This document shows positions 1-8,932 of a DNA stretch of 64,000 bases, piece after piece. Positions within the stretch are counted from its first letter, which is position 1. Each line of letters opens with the position of its first letter. Origin of the DNA: Arthrobacter gengyunqii (GTDB lineage: Bacteria > Actinomycetota > Actinomycetes > Actinomycetales > Micrococcaceae); assembly GCF_023022985.1 (NCBI RefSeq), contig NZ_CP095461.1, positions 3,224,001 through 3,288,000 of the forward strand, in the 5' to 3' direction. Under the pieces are notes generated by a model that saw only the letters and a program-made list of their open reading frames with translations, had not been told where the DNA came from and did not search any database. The position numbers and the translations under genes were made by a program.

Positions 1-675
1 GGACGGCGCGGCGCCTGCAATACGGGCCAGCGACCGAAAGGTTTTGGACGTGCCCACGGCAAGGTCCGGCCGGCCCTGGAGTTCAAACTCAGCGGCAGCA
101 TCGCGGACCGCGCCACGGATGTATTTGCGCAGCTTCTTGATGCTTTTGGCAGTGGGCGGATCACCCGTCAGCCAGTCCCGGGTCAGGCGGCCGGCTCCCA
201 GCGGCAGGGACAGCGCAGTTTCGGGCAGCTCGTCGGCGCCCTGCGCCATTTCAAAGGACCCGCCGCCAATGTCCAGGTCCAGCAACGTTCCTGCTCCCCA
301 CCCGTACCACCGGCGGACGGCCAGGAAGGTGAGGGACGCCTCCTCGGGCCCGCTGAGTTCACGCAGGTGGACACCGCTTTCGGCCTCGACCCGGGCCAGC
401 ACGGCCTCACCGTTGGCTGCCTCGCGGATGGCTGAGGTACAGAACGCCAGCAGGTCCTGGGCGCGGTGACGGCGGGCAAAGTCACCGGCCTCGGCAACGA
501 AATTGATCAGCTCGCGCTGGCCCGCTTCGGTGATGGCGCCGTCGTCGTCCAGATGGGCGATCAGCGACAGCGGACGCTTATGGGAAGCGAACGGCACGGG
601 CCGGGCACCCGGGTGCGCGTCCACCAGGAGGAGATGGACGGTGTTGGAGCCGATGTCGAGCACGCCTAATCGCAT
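1..675 (-). CDS. Ppx/GppA-family exopolyphosphatase, 3' end outside window
   Basis: The minus strand is open from an ATG at 675-673 to the window edge, giving 225 codons without a stop, so the C-terminus is missing. The N-terminus reads MRLGVLDIGSNTVHLLLVD, the first phosphate-binding loop of the ASKHA-fold Ppx/GppA phosphatases, and a second loop LDIGGGSFEMAQG lies about residues 145-157. These enzymes hydrolyse inorganic polyphosphate or pppGpp in the cytosol; which substrate applies cannot be told here. The gene follows topA on the same strand but is separated from it by a terminator hairpin (695-725). There is no Shine-Dalgarno; GATAAT sits 6 nt before the ATG, suggesting a leaderless transcript. 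Confidence 0.85.
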   Translation of the reverse strand, partial: MRLGVLDIGSNTVHLLLVDAHPGARPVPFASHKRPLSLIAHLDDDGAITEAGQRELINFVAEAGDFARRHRAQDLLAFCTSAIREAANGEAVLARVEAESGVHLRELSGPEEASLTFLAVRRWYGWGAGTLLDLDIGGGSFEMAQGADELPETALSLPLGAGRLTRDWLTGDPPTAKSIKKLRKYIRGAVRDAAAEFELQGRPDLAVGTSKTFRSLARIAGAAPS

Positions 676-681
676 GACACC

Positions 682-687
682 ATTATC
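682..687 (-). promoter_or_regulatory. -10-like hexamer of leaderless ppx-like gene
   Basis: GATAAT on the minus strand ends 6 nt before the ATG at 675, the spacing expected if transcription starts at the start codon. No Shine-Dalgarno is visible and no good -35 was recognised. Confidence 0.4.
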
Positions 688-694
688 CGCTCCG

Positions 695-725
695 AAAACG
701 CAGCCGCTGCACACAGCGGCTGCGT
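695..725 (-). terminator. intrinsic terminator of topA
   Basis: A perfect 12-bp stem (698-709 with 714-725, arm ACGCAGCCGCTG on the plus strand) with a 4-nt loop is followed on the minus strand by TTTT. It lies 42 bp beyond the topA stop and just before the ppx-like gene. Confidence 0.8.
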
Positions 726-766
726 CCGGGCCGGGATCCGCTTCGCTGCCGGAGCGGGCGGTTCGC

Positions 767-3499
767 CTACTTCTTCGCCGGTGTGCGCTTGCGGGCCGCG
801 GGCTTGCGGGCGGCAGGCTTCTTGACCGGACCCTTTTCGCGCTTTTCCGCGAGCAGGTCAATGGCCTGCTCGCGGGTCAGCTCTTCAATGGCGGTGGACC
901 GCGGAACCGTGATGTTGGTGATGCCGTCGGTGATGTACGGACCGAAGCGGCCGTCCTTGACCACAATGGGCTTTTCCGACACCGGATCCGTACCGAATTC
1001 GGCCAGCGGAGCCGCAGCCTGCCGGCCGCCGCGCTGCTTGGGCTGGGAGTAGATCTCCAGCGCCTGTTCCAGCGTGATGGTGAAGATTTCCTCCTCCGAT
1101 CCGATCGAACGCGAGTCAGTGCCCTTTTTCAGGTACGGGCCGAAGCGTCCGTTCTGCACGGTGATCTCGTTGCCTTCGGCGTCGGTGCCCAGCACGCGCG
1201 GGAGCTTCATCAGCTTCAGCGCTTCCTCAAGCGTGACGGTGTCCACGCTCATGGATTTGAACAGCGACCCGGTGCGCGGCTTCTGCTTCACGGGCTTCTT
1301 CGGCGGCTTGGGCTTGCCGTTCTTGTAATACTCCACCGGCTGGTTCGCCAGTTCCTCGGCGGTGACCTCGGGGATCAGCTCAATTACGTACGGTCCGTAG
1401 CGGCCGTTGCGGGCCACGATGGTGCGTCCCGTTTCCGGGTCCTCGCCCAGGACACGTTCTTCCGGTCCGGCCGTCTCCATCAGTTCGATCGCCTTTTCGG
1501 CGGTCAGCTCATCCGGAGCCAGGTCTTCGGGAACGTTGGCGCGCTCGGGTTCGGTGCCTTCCGGGGCGTCAGCGGGCAGCGGGCGTTCCAGGTAGGGGCC
1601 GAACTTGCCCACGCGCAGGACGATTCCCGGTGCAATCTCGATCGAGTTGATCGCCTTGGCATCGATCTCGCCGAGGTCGTTCACGATCGTGTGCAGGCCG
1701 GTGTCCACGCGGTCACCGTAGTAGAACTGGTTCAGCCACTCCACGCGGCCGGCCTCGCCGCGGGCAATGCGGTCCAGGTCCTCTTCCAGTTCGGCGGTGA
1801 AGTCATAGTCCACGTAGTCCGTGAAGTGCTCTTCCAGCAGGCGGACCACGGAGAAGGCGATCCAGCTCGGCACCAGTGCCTGGCCGCGGTTGGTGACATA
1901 GCCGCGGTCCATGATGGTGGAGATGGTGGCGGCGTAGGTGGACGGGCGGCCGATGCCGAGTTCTTCAAGCACCTTCACCAGCGAGGCTTCGGTGTAGCGC
2001 GGCGGCGGGGACGTCTCGTGTCCGACGGCGTTCAGCTCGGCGGCCGTGAGGACGTCGTCGGCCTTCAGGACCGGCAGGCGTGCGCCGTCGGTGCCTTCGG
2101 CGTCGTCGTCGCGGACGGCGTCGCGGCCCTCCTCGTAGGCGGCCATGAAACCGCGGAACGTGATGACGGTGCCGGAGGCGGAGAATTCGGCGTCCCGGCC
2201 GTCGGACGCCACAGCGCCGAGGCGGACGGACGCCGTGGAGCCCTTGGCGTCAGCCATCTGGGAGGCGACGGTGCGCTTCCAGATCAGTTCGTAGAGCTTG
2301 AATTCGTCGCCGCGCAGCGAGGACGCCACCTGCGCCGGAGTCCGGAAGGAGTCACCGGCGGGGCGGATGGCCTCGTGGGCTTCCTGCGCGTTCTTGGACT
2401 TGCCCTTGTACACGCGGCGCGCTTCGGGCACATACTCGGGGCCGTACAGTTCCGAGGCCTGGCGGCGGGCGGCGTTGATCGCCTGGTCCGACAGTGCGGG
2501 CGAATCGGTACGCATATAGGTGATGTAGCCGTTTTCATACAGCCGCTGGGCCACCTGCATGGTCACCTTGGAGGAATAGCGCAGCTTGCGGCCGGCCTCC
2601 TGCTGCAGGGTGGAGGTGGTGAACGGGGCGGCCGGACGGCGGGTGTACGGCTTTGTGTCCACTGAGCGGACAGTGAACGACGACGATTCCAGGTTCGCTG
2701 CCAGCGAGGTGGCTGCCGCTTCGTCCAGGTGGGCAACGGCCTTGCCCTTGAGCTCGCCTAGGTCGCTGAAGTCCTTGCCGGTGGCGACGCGGGCGCCGTC
2801 CACGGAGACCAGCTTGGCCTTGAAGGATTCGGCCGCTCCGGTGGCAAAGGTTCCCAGCAGGTCCCAGTAAGAGGCGGTCCGGAATGACATGCGTTCGCGT
2901 TCACGTTCCACGACCAGGCGGGTAGCCACGGACTGCACCCGGCCGGCGGACAGGCCGCGTGCCACCTTGCGCCAAAGGACGGGAGAGATTTCGTAGCCGT
3001 AAAGGCGGTCCAGGATGCGGCGGGTTTCCTGCGCGTCCACCATGGCCACGTCGACGTCGCGCATTTCCAGCAGGGCGCGCTGGATGGCTTCCTTGGTGAT
3101 TTCGGGGAAGGTCAGGCGGTGAACGGGAACCTTGGGCTTGAGCACCTGCAACAGATGCCAGGCAATGGCTTCGCCTTCGCGGTCACCGTCAGTTGCGAGG
3201 TAAAGCTCGTCGGCGTCTTTCAGGGCAGCCTTGAGTTCGGCAACCTTCTTCTTCTTGTCCGTGGACACCACGTAATACGGCTCGAAGTCGTTGTCCAGGT
3301 CAACCGCGAACTTGCCCACGGCCGTCTTCTTCAACTCGGCCGGCAGGTCCGACGGCTGCGGCAGATCCCGGATATGACCCATTGAAGCCGTCACCTCGAA
3401 GCCCTCGCCCAAATAAGCGGCAATGGTCTTGCCCTTGGCGGGAGACTCGACAATGACTAACTTCTTGCCGGTCTTCTTGTCCGTCGCCTTAACTGGCAC
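767..3499 (-). CDS. topA: DNA topoisomerase I
   Basis: Type IA topoisomerase, 910 aa, relaxing negative supercoils through a 5'-phosphotyrosyl intermediate. The Toprim domain is at the N-terminus (KLVIVESPAKGKT about 13-25; metal-binding TDGDREGEA 103-111). The active-site tyrosine is Y328 in ITYMRTDS. The C-terminal third carries four topoisomerase repeats, each with a G-(K/R)-(F/Y)-GPY core, and no zinc-finger cysteines, ending in a Lys/Ala/Pro-rich tail (KPAARKPAARKRTPAKK), as in other actinobacterial enzymes. The start is GTG at 3499 because AGGAGAA lies 5 nt upstream. A terminator follows at 695-725. Confidence 0.98.
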   Translation of the reverse strand: MPVKATDKKTGKKLVIVESPAKGKTIAAYLGEGFEVTASMGHIRDLPQPSDLPAELKKTAVGKFAVDLDNDFEPYYVVSTDKKKKVAELKAALKDADELYLATDGDREGEAIAWHLLQVLKPKVPVHRLTFPEITKEAIQRALLEMRDVDVAMVDAQETRRILDRLYGYEISPVLWRKVARGLSAGRVQSVATRLVVERERERMSFRTASYWDLLGTFATGAAESFKAKLVSVDGARVATGKDFSDLGELKGKAVAHLDEAAATSLAANLESSSFTVRSVDTKPYTRRPAAPFTTSTLQQEAGRKLRYSSKVTMQVAQRLYENGYITYMRTDSPALSDQAINAARRQASELYGPEYVPEARRVYKGKSKNAQEAHEAIRPAGDSFRTPAQVASSLRGDEFKLYELIWKRTVASQMADAKGSTASVRLGAVASDGRDAEFSASGTVITFRGFMAAYEEGRDAVRDDDAEGTDGARLPVLKADDVLTAAELNAVGHETSPPPRYTEASLVKVLEELGIGRPSTYAATISTIMDRGYVTNRGQALVPSWIAFSVVRLLEEHFTDYVDYDFTAELEEDLDRIARGEAGRVEWLNQFYYGDRVDTGLHTIVNDLGEIDAKAINSIEIAPGIVLRVGKFGPYLERPLPADAPEGTEPERANVPEDLAPDELTAEKAIELMETAGPEERVLGEDPETGRTIVARNGRYGPYVIELIPEVTAEELANQPVEYYKNGKPKPPKKPVKQKPRTGSLFKSMSVDTVTLEEALKLMKLPRVLGTDAEGNEITVQNGRFGPYLKKGTDSRSIGSEEEIFTITLEQALEIYSQPKQRGGRQAAAPLAEFGTDPVSEKPIVVKDGRFGPYITDGITNITVPRSTAIEELTREQAIDLLAEKREKGPVKKPAARKPAARKRTPAKK

Positions 3500-3671
3500 T
3501 GTTCTCCTACGTACGAAGGTGGTTCAAAAGTATGGGTTGTTGTGTCCGGGCTCTGGTCCCTGGACCGCTACATCCTCAGACAGTATGCGGGATGCCCCAG
3601 CACTAGGGTAACCGCATTGAATGGGAGTTGCTGACGATAGGACCGAAAAGCCGAACGTCCCCCGGCGGCCG

Positions 3672-5312
3672 TTAACTGGCAGCGGGAACCAGGAAACCGT
3701 CCAGCACCAGGTTGCGGACCTCGGCTTCCAGTCCGGCGGCAAACTCCGGTTCCGGGCGCTCCAGCAGCACTGCAAGCGCCCCGATAATCTGCCCCACGGA
3801 CAGTTCCCCGTCACTGGCGGAGACAAAGCCGGTCAGCTCCGTGCTCATCAAATTGGTGCGCCGCAGCCCCGCTCCCTGACGCAGCAGGATGACGCCGGGA
3901 TGTTCGGCACCGGGCCGTGAGTGACGTTCCTCGGTGACGTCGTCGGCTACCTCCAGGTGCGCGTTCTCCAGCGAGGGGAGCGCTGCGAGCCAGTCAAAAC
4001 GCCCGACGGCGGCGCCAAGGTGCGGTCCAACGGGTTGTTCCAGCGGATGGGTGATCTCCTCAAACCGCCGCAGCGGTGCGGCTCCCGGCACGGGCCGGCG
4101 GCGCAGGAAGATGGATCCGAAGCCGATGGCCCGCACCCGGCGGGAGGCGAAATCCTCAAGGTAGGCGGCGTAGGAGTCCAAATATTCGGCACGGTTCCGG
4201 TTCTCTGCGGCGTCTCGCAGCCACATTTCCGCGTATTCGGCGGGCTCCAGGATTTCGCGCTGGATCACCCACGCATCTGTTTCCGGCGGCAGCCAGGACT
4301 CCAGCCGCGAGGACCAGTTCCGGGACCCGGTTTCCTGCGTTTCACGAAGCTCACTGTTGGCAAGATCACTCTCCTGGATCTCCCAGTTGCCCAGCATTTG
4401 CGCCGTGCCGCCGGGAACCAGGACATCCTGAAGGGTGCGCACAAGGGTGGCTACGATTTCATCTCCGGCCAGGCCGCCGTCGCGGTAGGTGAAGCGGTCC
4501 TCCGCGTTCTCGGCCCGGGTGCGGGGCGTAATCACGAACGGCGGGTTGGACACCACCAGGTCAAACTGCTCTCCGGCGACCGGTTCCAGCAGGCTGCCCA
4601 TGCGCAGTGCCACCCGCTTGCCAAGGTGCTGCGGATCCAGGTCCAGGGCGCGGGCATTCAGCAGCAGATTGAAGCGGGTGAATGCGAGCGCCCGTTCCGA
4701 AATATCCGTTGCCGTGACATGCCGGGCATGGCGGAGAAGGTGGAAGGCCTGGATGCCGCAGCCGGTGCCCAGGTCCAAGGCCCGCTCCACCGGGCGGCGG
4801 ATGGTGAGCTGAGCCAAGCTCAGCGAGGCCTGACCGATGCCCAGCACGTGGTCATGCCGGAGGACTCCCGGACGCTGATGTGCACCCAAATCGCTGGCCA
4901 CCCAGAGGTCCACGCCGTCGGCGTCGTCGTCGATTTCATACGGCCGAAGGTCGACCGCTGCGCGGAACGTTCCGTTCGGCACGGCCTCGGCCAGTCCCAG
5001 CGCCAGCAGCCCCCGGGTGCCGGCCCGCGGCAGTGCGGCGTCCAGCGGTTCAGCGTCCACCTCTTCCCCGGCCAGCCACAGCCGGATCAGGACGGAAACC
5101 GGATCCGGTTCCGCCTTGGCCGTCTCTTCACGGCAGCGCAGGATCGCAGGCACCAGCTGATCGCGGCCCAAGGCGGCAGCGGCGGACTCCCCCAGGAAGT
5201 CCGCCACTCCGTCCACCGTGTAGCGTGCCTCCGCCAAATCCGCGGCCAGGGCCTGGAGCAGGGGAAGGTCGGAACTCTGGGGTGCATCCGGTACACCGGC
5301 AAAATCAGTCAC
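3672..5312 (-). CDS. class I SAM-dependent methyltransferase (N5-glutamine/HemK-like)
   Basis: A 546-aa protein with a class I SAM-binding motif (ALDLGTGCGIQAF, about 178-190) and the NPPF tetrapeptide at 256-259 (LVVSNPPFVITP), the signature of methyltransferases acting on amide or exocyclic amine nitrogens (HemK/PrmC, RsmC-like, N6-adenine). The N-terminal ~150 residues have an extra domain seen in the actinobacterial family; the C-terminal ~200 residues are of unclear role. The substrate (protein glutamine, rRNA or DNA) is not decided. The start is GTG at 5312: GGGGGA abuts it with no spacing, so it is a poor ribosome site, while TAAACT lies 6 nt upstream as a leaderless -10. It lies 49 bp downstream of the flavoprotein gene. 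Confidence 0.85.
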   Translation of the reverse strand: MTDFAGVPDAPQSSDLPLLQALAADLAEARYTVDGVADFLGESAAAALGRDQLVPAILRCREETAKAEPDPVSVLIRLWLAGEEVDAEPLDAALPRAGTRGLLALGLAEAVPNGTFRAAVDLRPYEIDDDADGVDLWVASDLGAHQRPGVLRHDHVLGIGQASLSLAQLTIRRPVERALDLGTGCGIQAFHLLRHARHVTATDISERALAFTRFNLLLNARALDLDPQHLGKRVALRMGSLLEPVAGEQFDLVVSNPPFVITPRTRAENAEDRFTYRDGGLAGDEIVATLVRTLQDVLVPGGTAQMLGNWEIQESDLANSELRETQETGSRNWSSRLESWLPPETDAWVIQREILEPAEYAEMWLRDAAENRNRAEYLDSYAAYLEDFASRRVRAIGFGSIFLRRRPVPGAAPLRRFEEITHPLEQPVGPHLGAAVGRFDWLAALPSLENAHLEVADDVTEERHSRPGAEHPGVILLRQGAGLRRTNLMSTELTGFVSASDGELSVGQIIGALAVLLERPEPEFAAGLEAEVRNLVLDGFLVPAAS

Positions 5313-5318
5313 TCCCCC

Positions 5319-5324
5319 AGTTTA
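5319..5324 (-). promoter_or_regulatory. -10-like hexamer of leaderless methyltransferase gene
   Basis: TAAACT on the minus strand is exactly 6 nt from the GTG at 5312. The GGGGGA between them touches the start codon and so cannot act as a normal Shine-Dalgarno. Confidence 0.5.
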
Positions 5325-5361
5325 TGGCTGGCCCGCCGGGCGTCCGGACACAGGGATTCCG

Positions 5362-7113
5362 CTAAGAAGCAGAAACCTCCTCCAGCTCGCCGCGTCCGGC
5401 GGACACCGGTTCGGCCGTCCGCCCGGCCGCGTGCCGTGCCGCCAAGTAGCCGAAGACCGCAGCCGGGGCAATGGTGGCGCCGGCACCGGGATACGTCCTG
5501 CCCATGACCGAGGCGGTGGTGTTCCCGGCTGCATACAGGCCCTCGATGACCGACCCGTCTTCGCGGAGCACCCGGGCATCCGGATCCGTCACCAGTCCGC
5601 CCTTGGTGCCGAGGTCCCCCGGGTAGAGCCGGACAGCGGTGAACGGTCCTTTTTCCAGCGCACCCAGGTTGGGGTTGGGCTTCACTCCGGGATCGCCGTA
5701 GTAATTGTCATAGGCGGTGTTGCCCCGGCCAAAGTCCTCATCCACGCCGGTGCGGGCGAAACCGTTGAACCGCTGCACCGTGGCCGCCAGGGCCGCCGCC
5801 GGGACGTTCATTTTTTCGGCCAGCTCTTCCACCGTGTCAGCCTGCAGCAGCAGGCCTTCGGCCGCCCATTTCTTCTTCCCCACCATGATGGCCGAGAACA
5901 GGTAGCGCCGCCGGTGCCGGGCTTCCATCACCAACCAGGACGGATTGGCCGTCACGGTCTGGTTGCGTTCGAGCATGTGGTGGCCAAAGTCCACATAGGA
6001 TTCGGATTCGTTCAGGTACCGCTGGCCGGACGAGTCCACCACCAGCGAATGGGGCATGGAGCGCTCGGCCAGCGAGAAGGCGACGCCGCCGCCGGGGGCC
6101 ACCGTGGACGGCCCCCACCAGGCGTCATCCATGAGTGCCAGGGCTGCGCCGCGCTGGGCCGCCAGGTCAATGACGTCGCCCTGGTCACCCTCGGGCGCGG
6201 AAGAGTATTCCTGCTCCAGCCCGTGATACTTTTTGCGCCATTGCGCATTGCGGGCGAAACCGCCGGCTCCCAGCACCACGCCCTTCCGTGTCCGGATCCG
6301 CACGCTGCGCCCGCGGCGGGTAACAACGGCACCCACCACCGCGCCGTCGTCGTCCTGGATCAGGTCGATCAGGGGCGAGGACAGCCACACAGGGGTCTGC
6401 TGCTGGCGCACAATGTGCATGAGCGAGGAGGACAGTGCGCCGCCCAGCCCATACAGCCGCTTGCCGCGGGCGAGGCCGCCCAAAGTGCGGAAGACGAAGC
6501 GCGCGCCGCGGATAAAGCCGCTGGGCGTGGACCAGGCGCGGGAGAGTTCCCAGACGTCGTCAGTCATCAGCGGCACGGGAACGCCGGACTTGGCGGCGCG
6601 CGACTGCTTGAACCAGGTTCCCAGCACCTTGGTGTCGAACGGGCGGACCTCCAGGGAGCGGCCGATCATGCCGCCGGGTTTGTCCGGGTAATAATCCGGA
6701 TAGTCCTTGGACCGCATCCACTGCACGCCCAGGGCGCCCAGCATGGTGACGACGTCGGGAACGGCATGCAGGAAGGCCAGCTTGCGCTCTCGGGAGGACA
6801 CCGGGCCGACGTCGTCGATCACCGTTTCCATGTAGGTGAGGGCCTTTTCCGTGCTGTCAGGCACACCTGCCCTGGCCATCAGCGGGTTGTTGGGCATCCA
6901 CATCCCGCCGCCGGAAACGGCGGTGGTGCCGCCCCAGACGTCGGTGCTTTCCACCACCAGCACGTCCAGTTCATCCTCGGCGGCGGTGATCGCGGCCGTC
7001 AGTGCAGCCGCGCCGGTACCCACCACCAGGACGTCGACAATCCGGTCCCAGTCCTCCCCTGCCGGTGTTCCTGCCTGCGCACTGCCGGTGTTTTCCTTGT
7101 GCTCCTGTGCCAT
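5362..7113 (-). CDS. FAD-dependent 3-ketosteroid dehydrogenase-like oxidoreductase
   Basis: 583 aa. The N-terminal Rossmann motif VVGTGAAALTAAITAAE (31-47) and the acidic end of strand 2 (VVES, E55) bind FAD. The C-terminal GNTTASVMGRTYPGAGATIA (530-549) matches the signature of 3-ketosteroid delta-1-dehydrogenases; the tyrosine and glycine of YPGAG (Y541, G545) correspond to catalytic positions in that family. The reaction would be 1,2-desaturation of a 3-oxosteroid or related cyclic ketone. Nothing else in the window belongs to steroid catabolism, so the real substrate is open (fumarate-reductase-like flavoproteins share the fold). GGGGGAG precedes the ATG. Confidence 0.8.
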   Translation of the reverse strand: MAQEHKENTGSAQAGTPAGEDWDRIVDVLVVGTGAAALTAAITAAEDELDVLVVESTDVWGGTTAVSGGGMWMPNNPLMARAGVPDSTEKALTYMETVIDDVGPVSSRERKLAFLHAVPDVVTMLGALGVQWMRSKDYPDYYPDKPGGMIGRSLEVRPFDTKVLGTWFKQSRAAKSGVPVPLMTDDVWELSRAWSTPSGFIRGARFVFRTLGGLARGKRLYGLGGALSSSLMHIVRQQQTPVWLSSPLIDLIQDDDGAVVGAVVTRRGRSVRIRTRKGVVLGAGGFARNAQWRKKYHGLEQEYSSAPEGDQGDVIDLAAQRGAALALMDDAWWGPSTVAPGGGVAFSLAERSMPHSLVVDSSGQRYLNESESYVDFGHHMLERNQTVTANPSWLVMEARHRRRYLFSAIMVGKKKWAAEGLLLQADTVEELAEKMNVPAAALAATVQRFNGFARTGVDEDFGRGNTAYDNYYGDPGVKPNPNLGALEKGPFTAVRLYPGDLGTKGGLVTDPDARVLREDGSVIEGLYAAGNTTASVMGRTYPGAGATIAPAAVFGYLAARHAAGRTAEPVSAGRGELEEVSAS

Positions 7114-7215
7114 GGCCTGCTCCCCCTATGGGTCTGCGTTCCCCGGACGACGGTGTCCGGGGTGAAACGCACGCTACAGGTGGAGGGCACAACAGGCCAG
7201 AGGCACACAGCGTCC

Positions 7216-8109
7216 CTACTCGGTGCAGCCGTCAGGGCAGCGCAGCGTCGAAGGGTCCGCGGCGCACTCAGCGCAGTACAGGGTGAGCTTGCGGCAGGAG
7301 GGATTGGAGCAGTTCTCGAACTTGCTGGTGGGTGCGTCGCAGCGCACGCACTTCCCGATCGTGGCCGCGTCCTCGGTGAACTCGGTGTGCATCCGCTTGT
7401 CGAACACATACAGGGACCCTTCCCAAAGTCCTTTGTCCCCGTAGGCCTCGCCGTAACGGACAATCCCGCCCTGCATTTGGTAGACCTCTTTGAAGCCGCG
7501 GTTGATCATCAGGGAGGACAGCACCTCGCACCGGATGCCGCCGGTGCAGTAGGTGACCACGGGCTTGTCCTTCAGCTCGTCGTACTTCCCTGAATCCAGT
7601 TCGGCGATGAAGTCGTGGGTGGTGGAAACATCGGGCACCACGGCGCCCTTGAATTTGCCGATCTGCGCCTCGAAGGCGTTCCGGCCGTCAAAGAAGACCA
7701 CCTCCTCGCCGCCGGCCTTCTTTTCCTCCACCAGCTCGTGCAGTTCCTCGGGCCGCAGGTGGGTGCCCCCGCCCACCACGCCGTTCTCATCCACTTTGAG
7801 CTCGCCGGGGGCGCCGAAGCTGACGATTTCGTCGCGGACCTTGACGCTCAGGCGCGGAAAGTCCTCGGCTCCGCCTTCGGAGTACTTGATGTCCATCTTC
7901 TTGAAGGCCGGATACTCCCGGGTCGCCTTTACATACGCCTTCACGGCGCTGAGCTCGCCGCCCACGGTTCCGTTGATGCCGTCACGCGAGATGAGGATCC
8001 GTCCGCGCAGCCCCAGTTTTTCGCAGAGGGTGCGCTGCCACAGGCGGATCGCCTCCGGATCGGAGAGGGGCGTGAAGGCGTAATACAGTGCAATTCGATT
8101 CATGGCCAC
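7216..8109 (-). CDS. trhO: tRNA uridine(34) 5-hydroxylase, rhodanese family
   Basis: 297 aa, usual length for TrhO/YceA. An N-terminal ferredoxin-like domain is followed by a rhodanese domain with the active-site loop [11 protein letters not shown] (C188). A C-terminal cysteine cluster ([21 protein letters not shown]) probably binds zinc. TrhO hydroxylates U34 of certain tRNAs in an oxygen-dependent, prephenate-independent manner. The start is either GTG at 8109 or ATG at 8103; GTG is favoured because TACCCT lies 6 nt upstream, as expected for a leaderless mRNA. It is divergent from the GNAT gene. Confidence 0.93.
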   Translation of the reverse strand: MAMNRIALYYAFTPLSDPEAIRLWQRTLCEKLGLRGRILISRDGINGTVGGELSAVKAYVKATREYPAFKKMDIKYSEGGAEDFPRLSVKVRDEIVSFGAPGELKVDENGVVGGGTHLRPEELHELVEEKKAGGEEVVFFDGRNAFEAQIGKFKGAVVPDVSTTHDFIAELDSGKYDELKDKPVVTYCTGGIRCEVLSSLMINRGFKEVYQMQGGIVRYGEAYGDKGLWEGSLYVFDKRMHTEFTEDAATIGKCVRCDAPTSKFENCSNPSCRKLTLYCAECAADPSTLRCPDGCTE

Positions 8110-8115
8110 TCATTA

Positions 8116-8121
8116 AGGGTA
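8116..8121 (-). promoter_or_regulatory. -10-like hexamer of leaderless trhO
   Basis: TACCCT on the minus strand ends 6 nt before the GTG at 8109; no Shine-Dalgarno is present. Confidence 0.5.
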
Positions 8122-8179
8122 GACCGGAGCGGGACGCTGAATTTCATCAGCGCACATACCTTTCGCCTCCCGGCGCCGC

Positions 8180-8185
8180 TAGTGT
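8180..8185 (+). promoter_or_regulatory. -10-like hexamer of leaderless GNAT gene
   Basis: TAGTGT ends 6 nt before the ATG at 8192; no Shine-Dalgarno is present. It forms a divergent pair with the trhO hexamer, 58 bp apart. Confidence 0.5.
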
Positions 8186-8191
8186 TCATTC

Positions 8192-8842
8192 ATGAGAGTG
8201 CTGAATGACGATTTGCTTGAAACCTGGGTGACCGGCTGGTCCCGGGCACGCGGTTACCAGACACGGCGCGAAGGCCGTTTTCCTGCGGTGCTGCTGCATG
8301 ACAAAACGAACGACTGGGAGTACTTCGCACTGGAGCCTTCCCCCGATGAGTTTGCCGCACTCGCGTCCTCCGCCCGGATGAGTCCGGAACGGCTGTTCAC
8401 GATCGTCACCGAACGAGTGAATGAAACCCGCGGCACTGCCCTCGTTTACGGTCTCAACGTCCGGTCAACGGACGAGGTTTTCATGACCATGGACATGATC
8501 GGACAGGACATCGAGGATCCACGGCCCCTGGACGGGTTTGACTGTGAAACCCAGCGCAGCGGCACAGTGGGAACTGTCACGGTCACGGCCGGGGGCGAGC
8601 TCGCGGCAAGCGGCAGCGTTGCCATCGTGGACGATACGGCGGTCTACGACCGCATCGTCACGGAGCCCGGCTACCGCCGGCGCGGGCTGGGCAGTTATGT
8701 GATGCGGGCGCTGACCGCTGTGGCCCTGGAGCACGACGTCGATGCCGGGCTGCTGGTGGCCACCGCCGACGGATTGGAGCTGTACCGATACCTAGGTTGG
8801 GAGAACGTGGCCAGCGTGGTGATGTTCGAGCCGAAGCTGTAG
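8192..8842 (+). CDS. GNAT-family N-acetyltransferase
   Basis: 216 aa. The C-terminal half carries the acetyl-CoA pyrophosphate loop (EPGYRRRGLGSYVMRAL, about 156-172), preceded by a beta strand and followed by a typical GNAT end (LELYRYLGWENV). The N-terminal ~100 residues are a degenerate GNAT-like domain, as in tandem-GNAT proteins. The substrate is unknown. The gene stands alone: trhO is divergent and a terminator follows at 8853. Confidence 0.85.
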   Translation: MRVLNDDLLETWVTGWSRARGYQTRREGRFPAVLLHDKTNDWEYFALEPSPDEFAALASSARMSPERLFTIVTERVNETRGTALVYGLNVRSTDEVFMTMDMIGQDIEDPRPLDGFDCETQRSGTVGTVTVTAGGELAASGSVAIVDDTAVYDRIVTEPGYRRRGLGSYVMRALTAVALEHDVDAGLLVATADGLELYRYLGWENVASVVMFEPKL

Positions 8843-8852
8843 TCCCGGGAAG

Positions 8853-8892
8853 AAACCGCCCGCAGTTCAGCCTGCGGCTGAGCGGGCGGTTT
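8853..8892 (+). terminator. bipartite hairpin terminator after GNAT gene
   Basis: An outer 11-bp stem (AAACCGCCCGC 8853-8863 with GCGGGCGGTTT 8882-8892) encloses a 6-bp inner stem (8867-8872 with 8876-8881) and a 3-nt loop. It ends in TTT and starts with AAA, so it could work on either strand. Confidence 0.7.
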
Positions 8893-8932
8893 GGACTGCG
8901 GCCGTCCCGCCGCCCGGTGGGAGAATTGCACA

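Noticed and set aside
503..2665. 720-aa plus-strand open frame
   Set aside because: Antisense to topA, with Arg/Gly/His-rich composition typical of a high-GC shadow frame; no motif or ribosome site.
5431..7593. 720-aa plus-strand open frame
   Set aside because: Antisense to the flavoprotein and trhO genes, which have clear family motifs.
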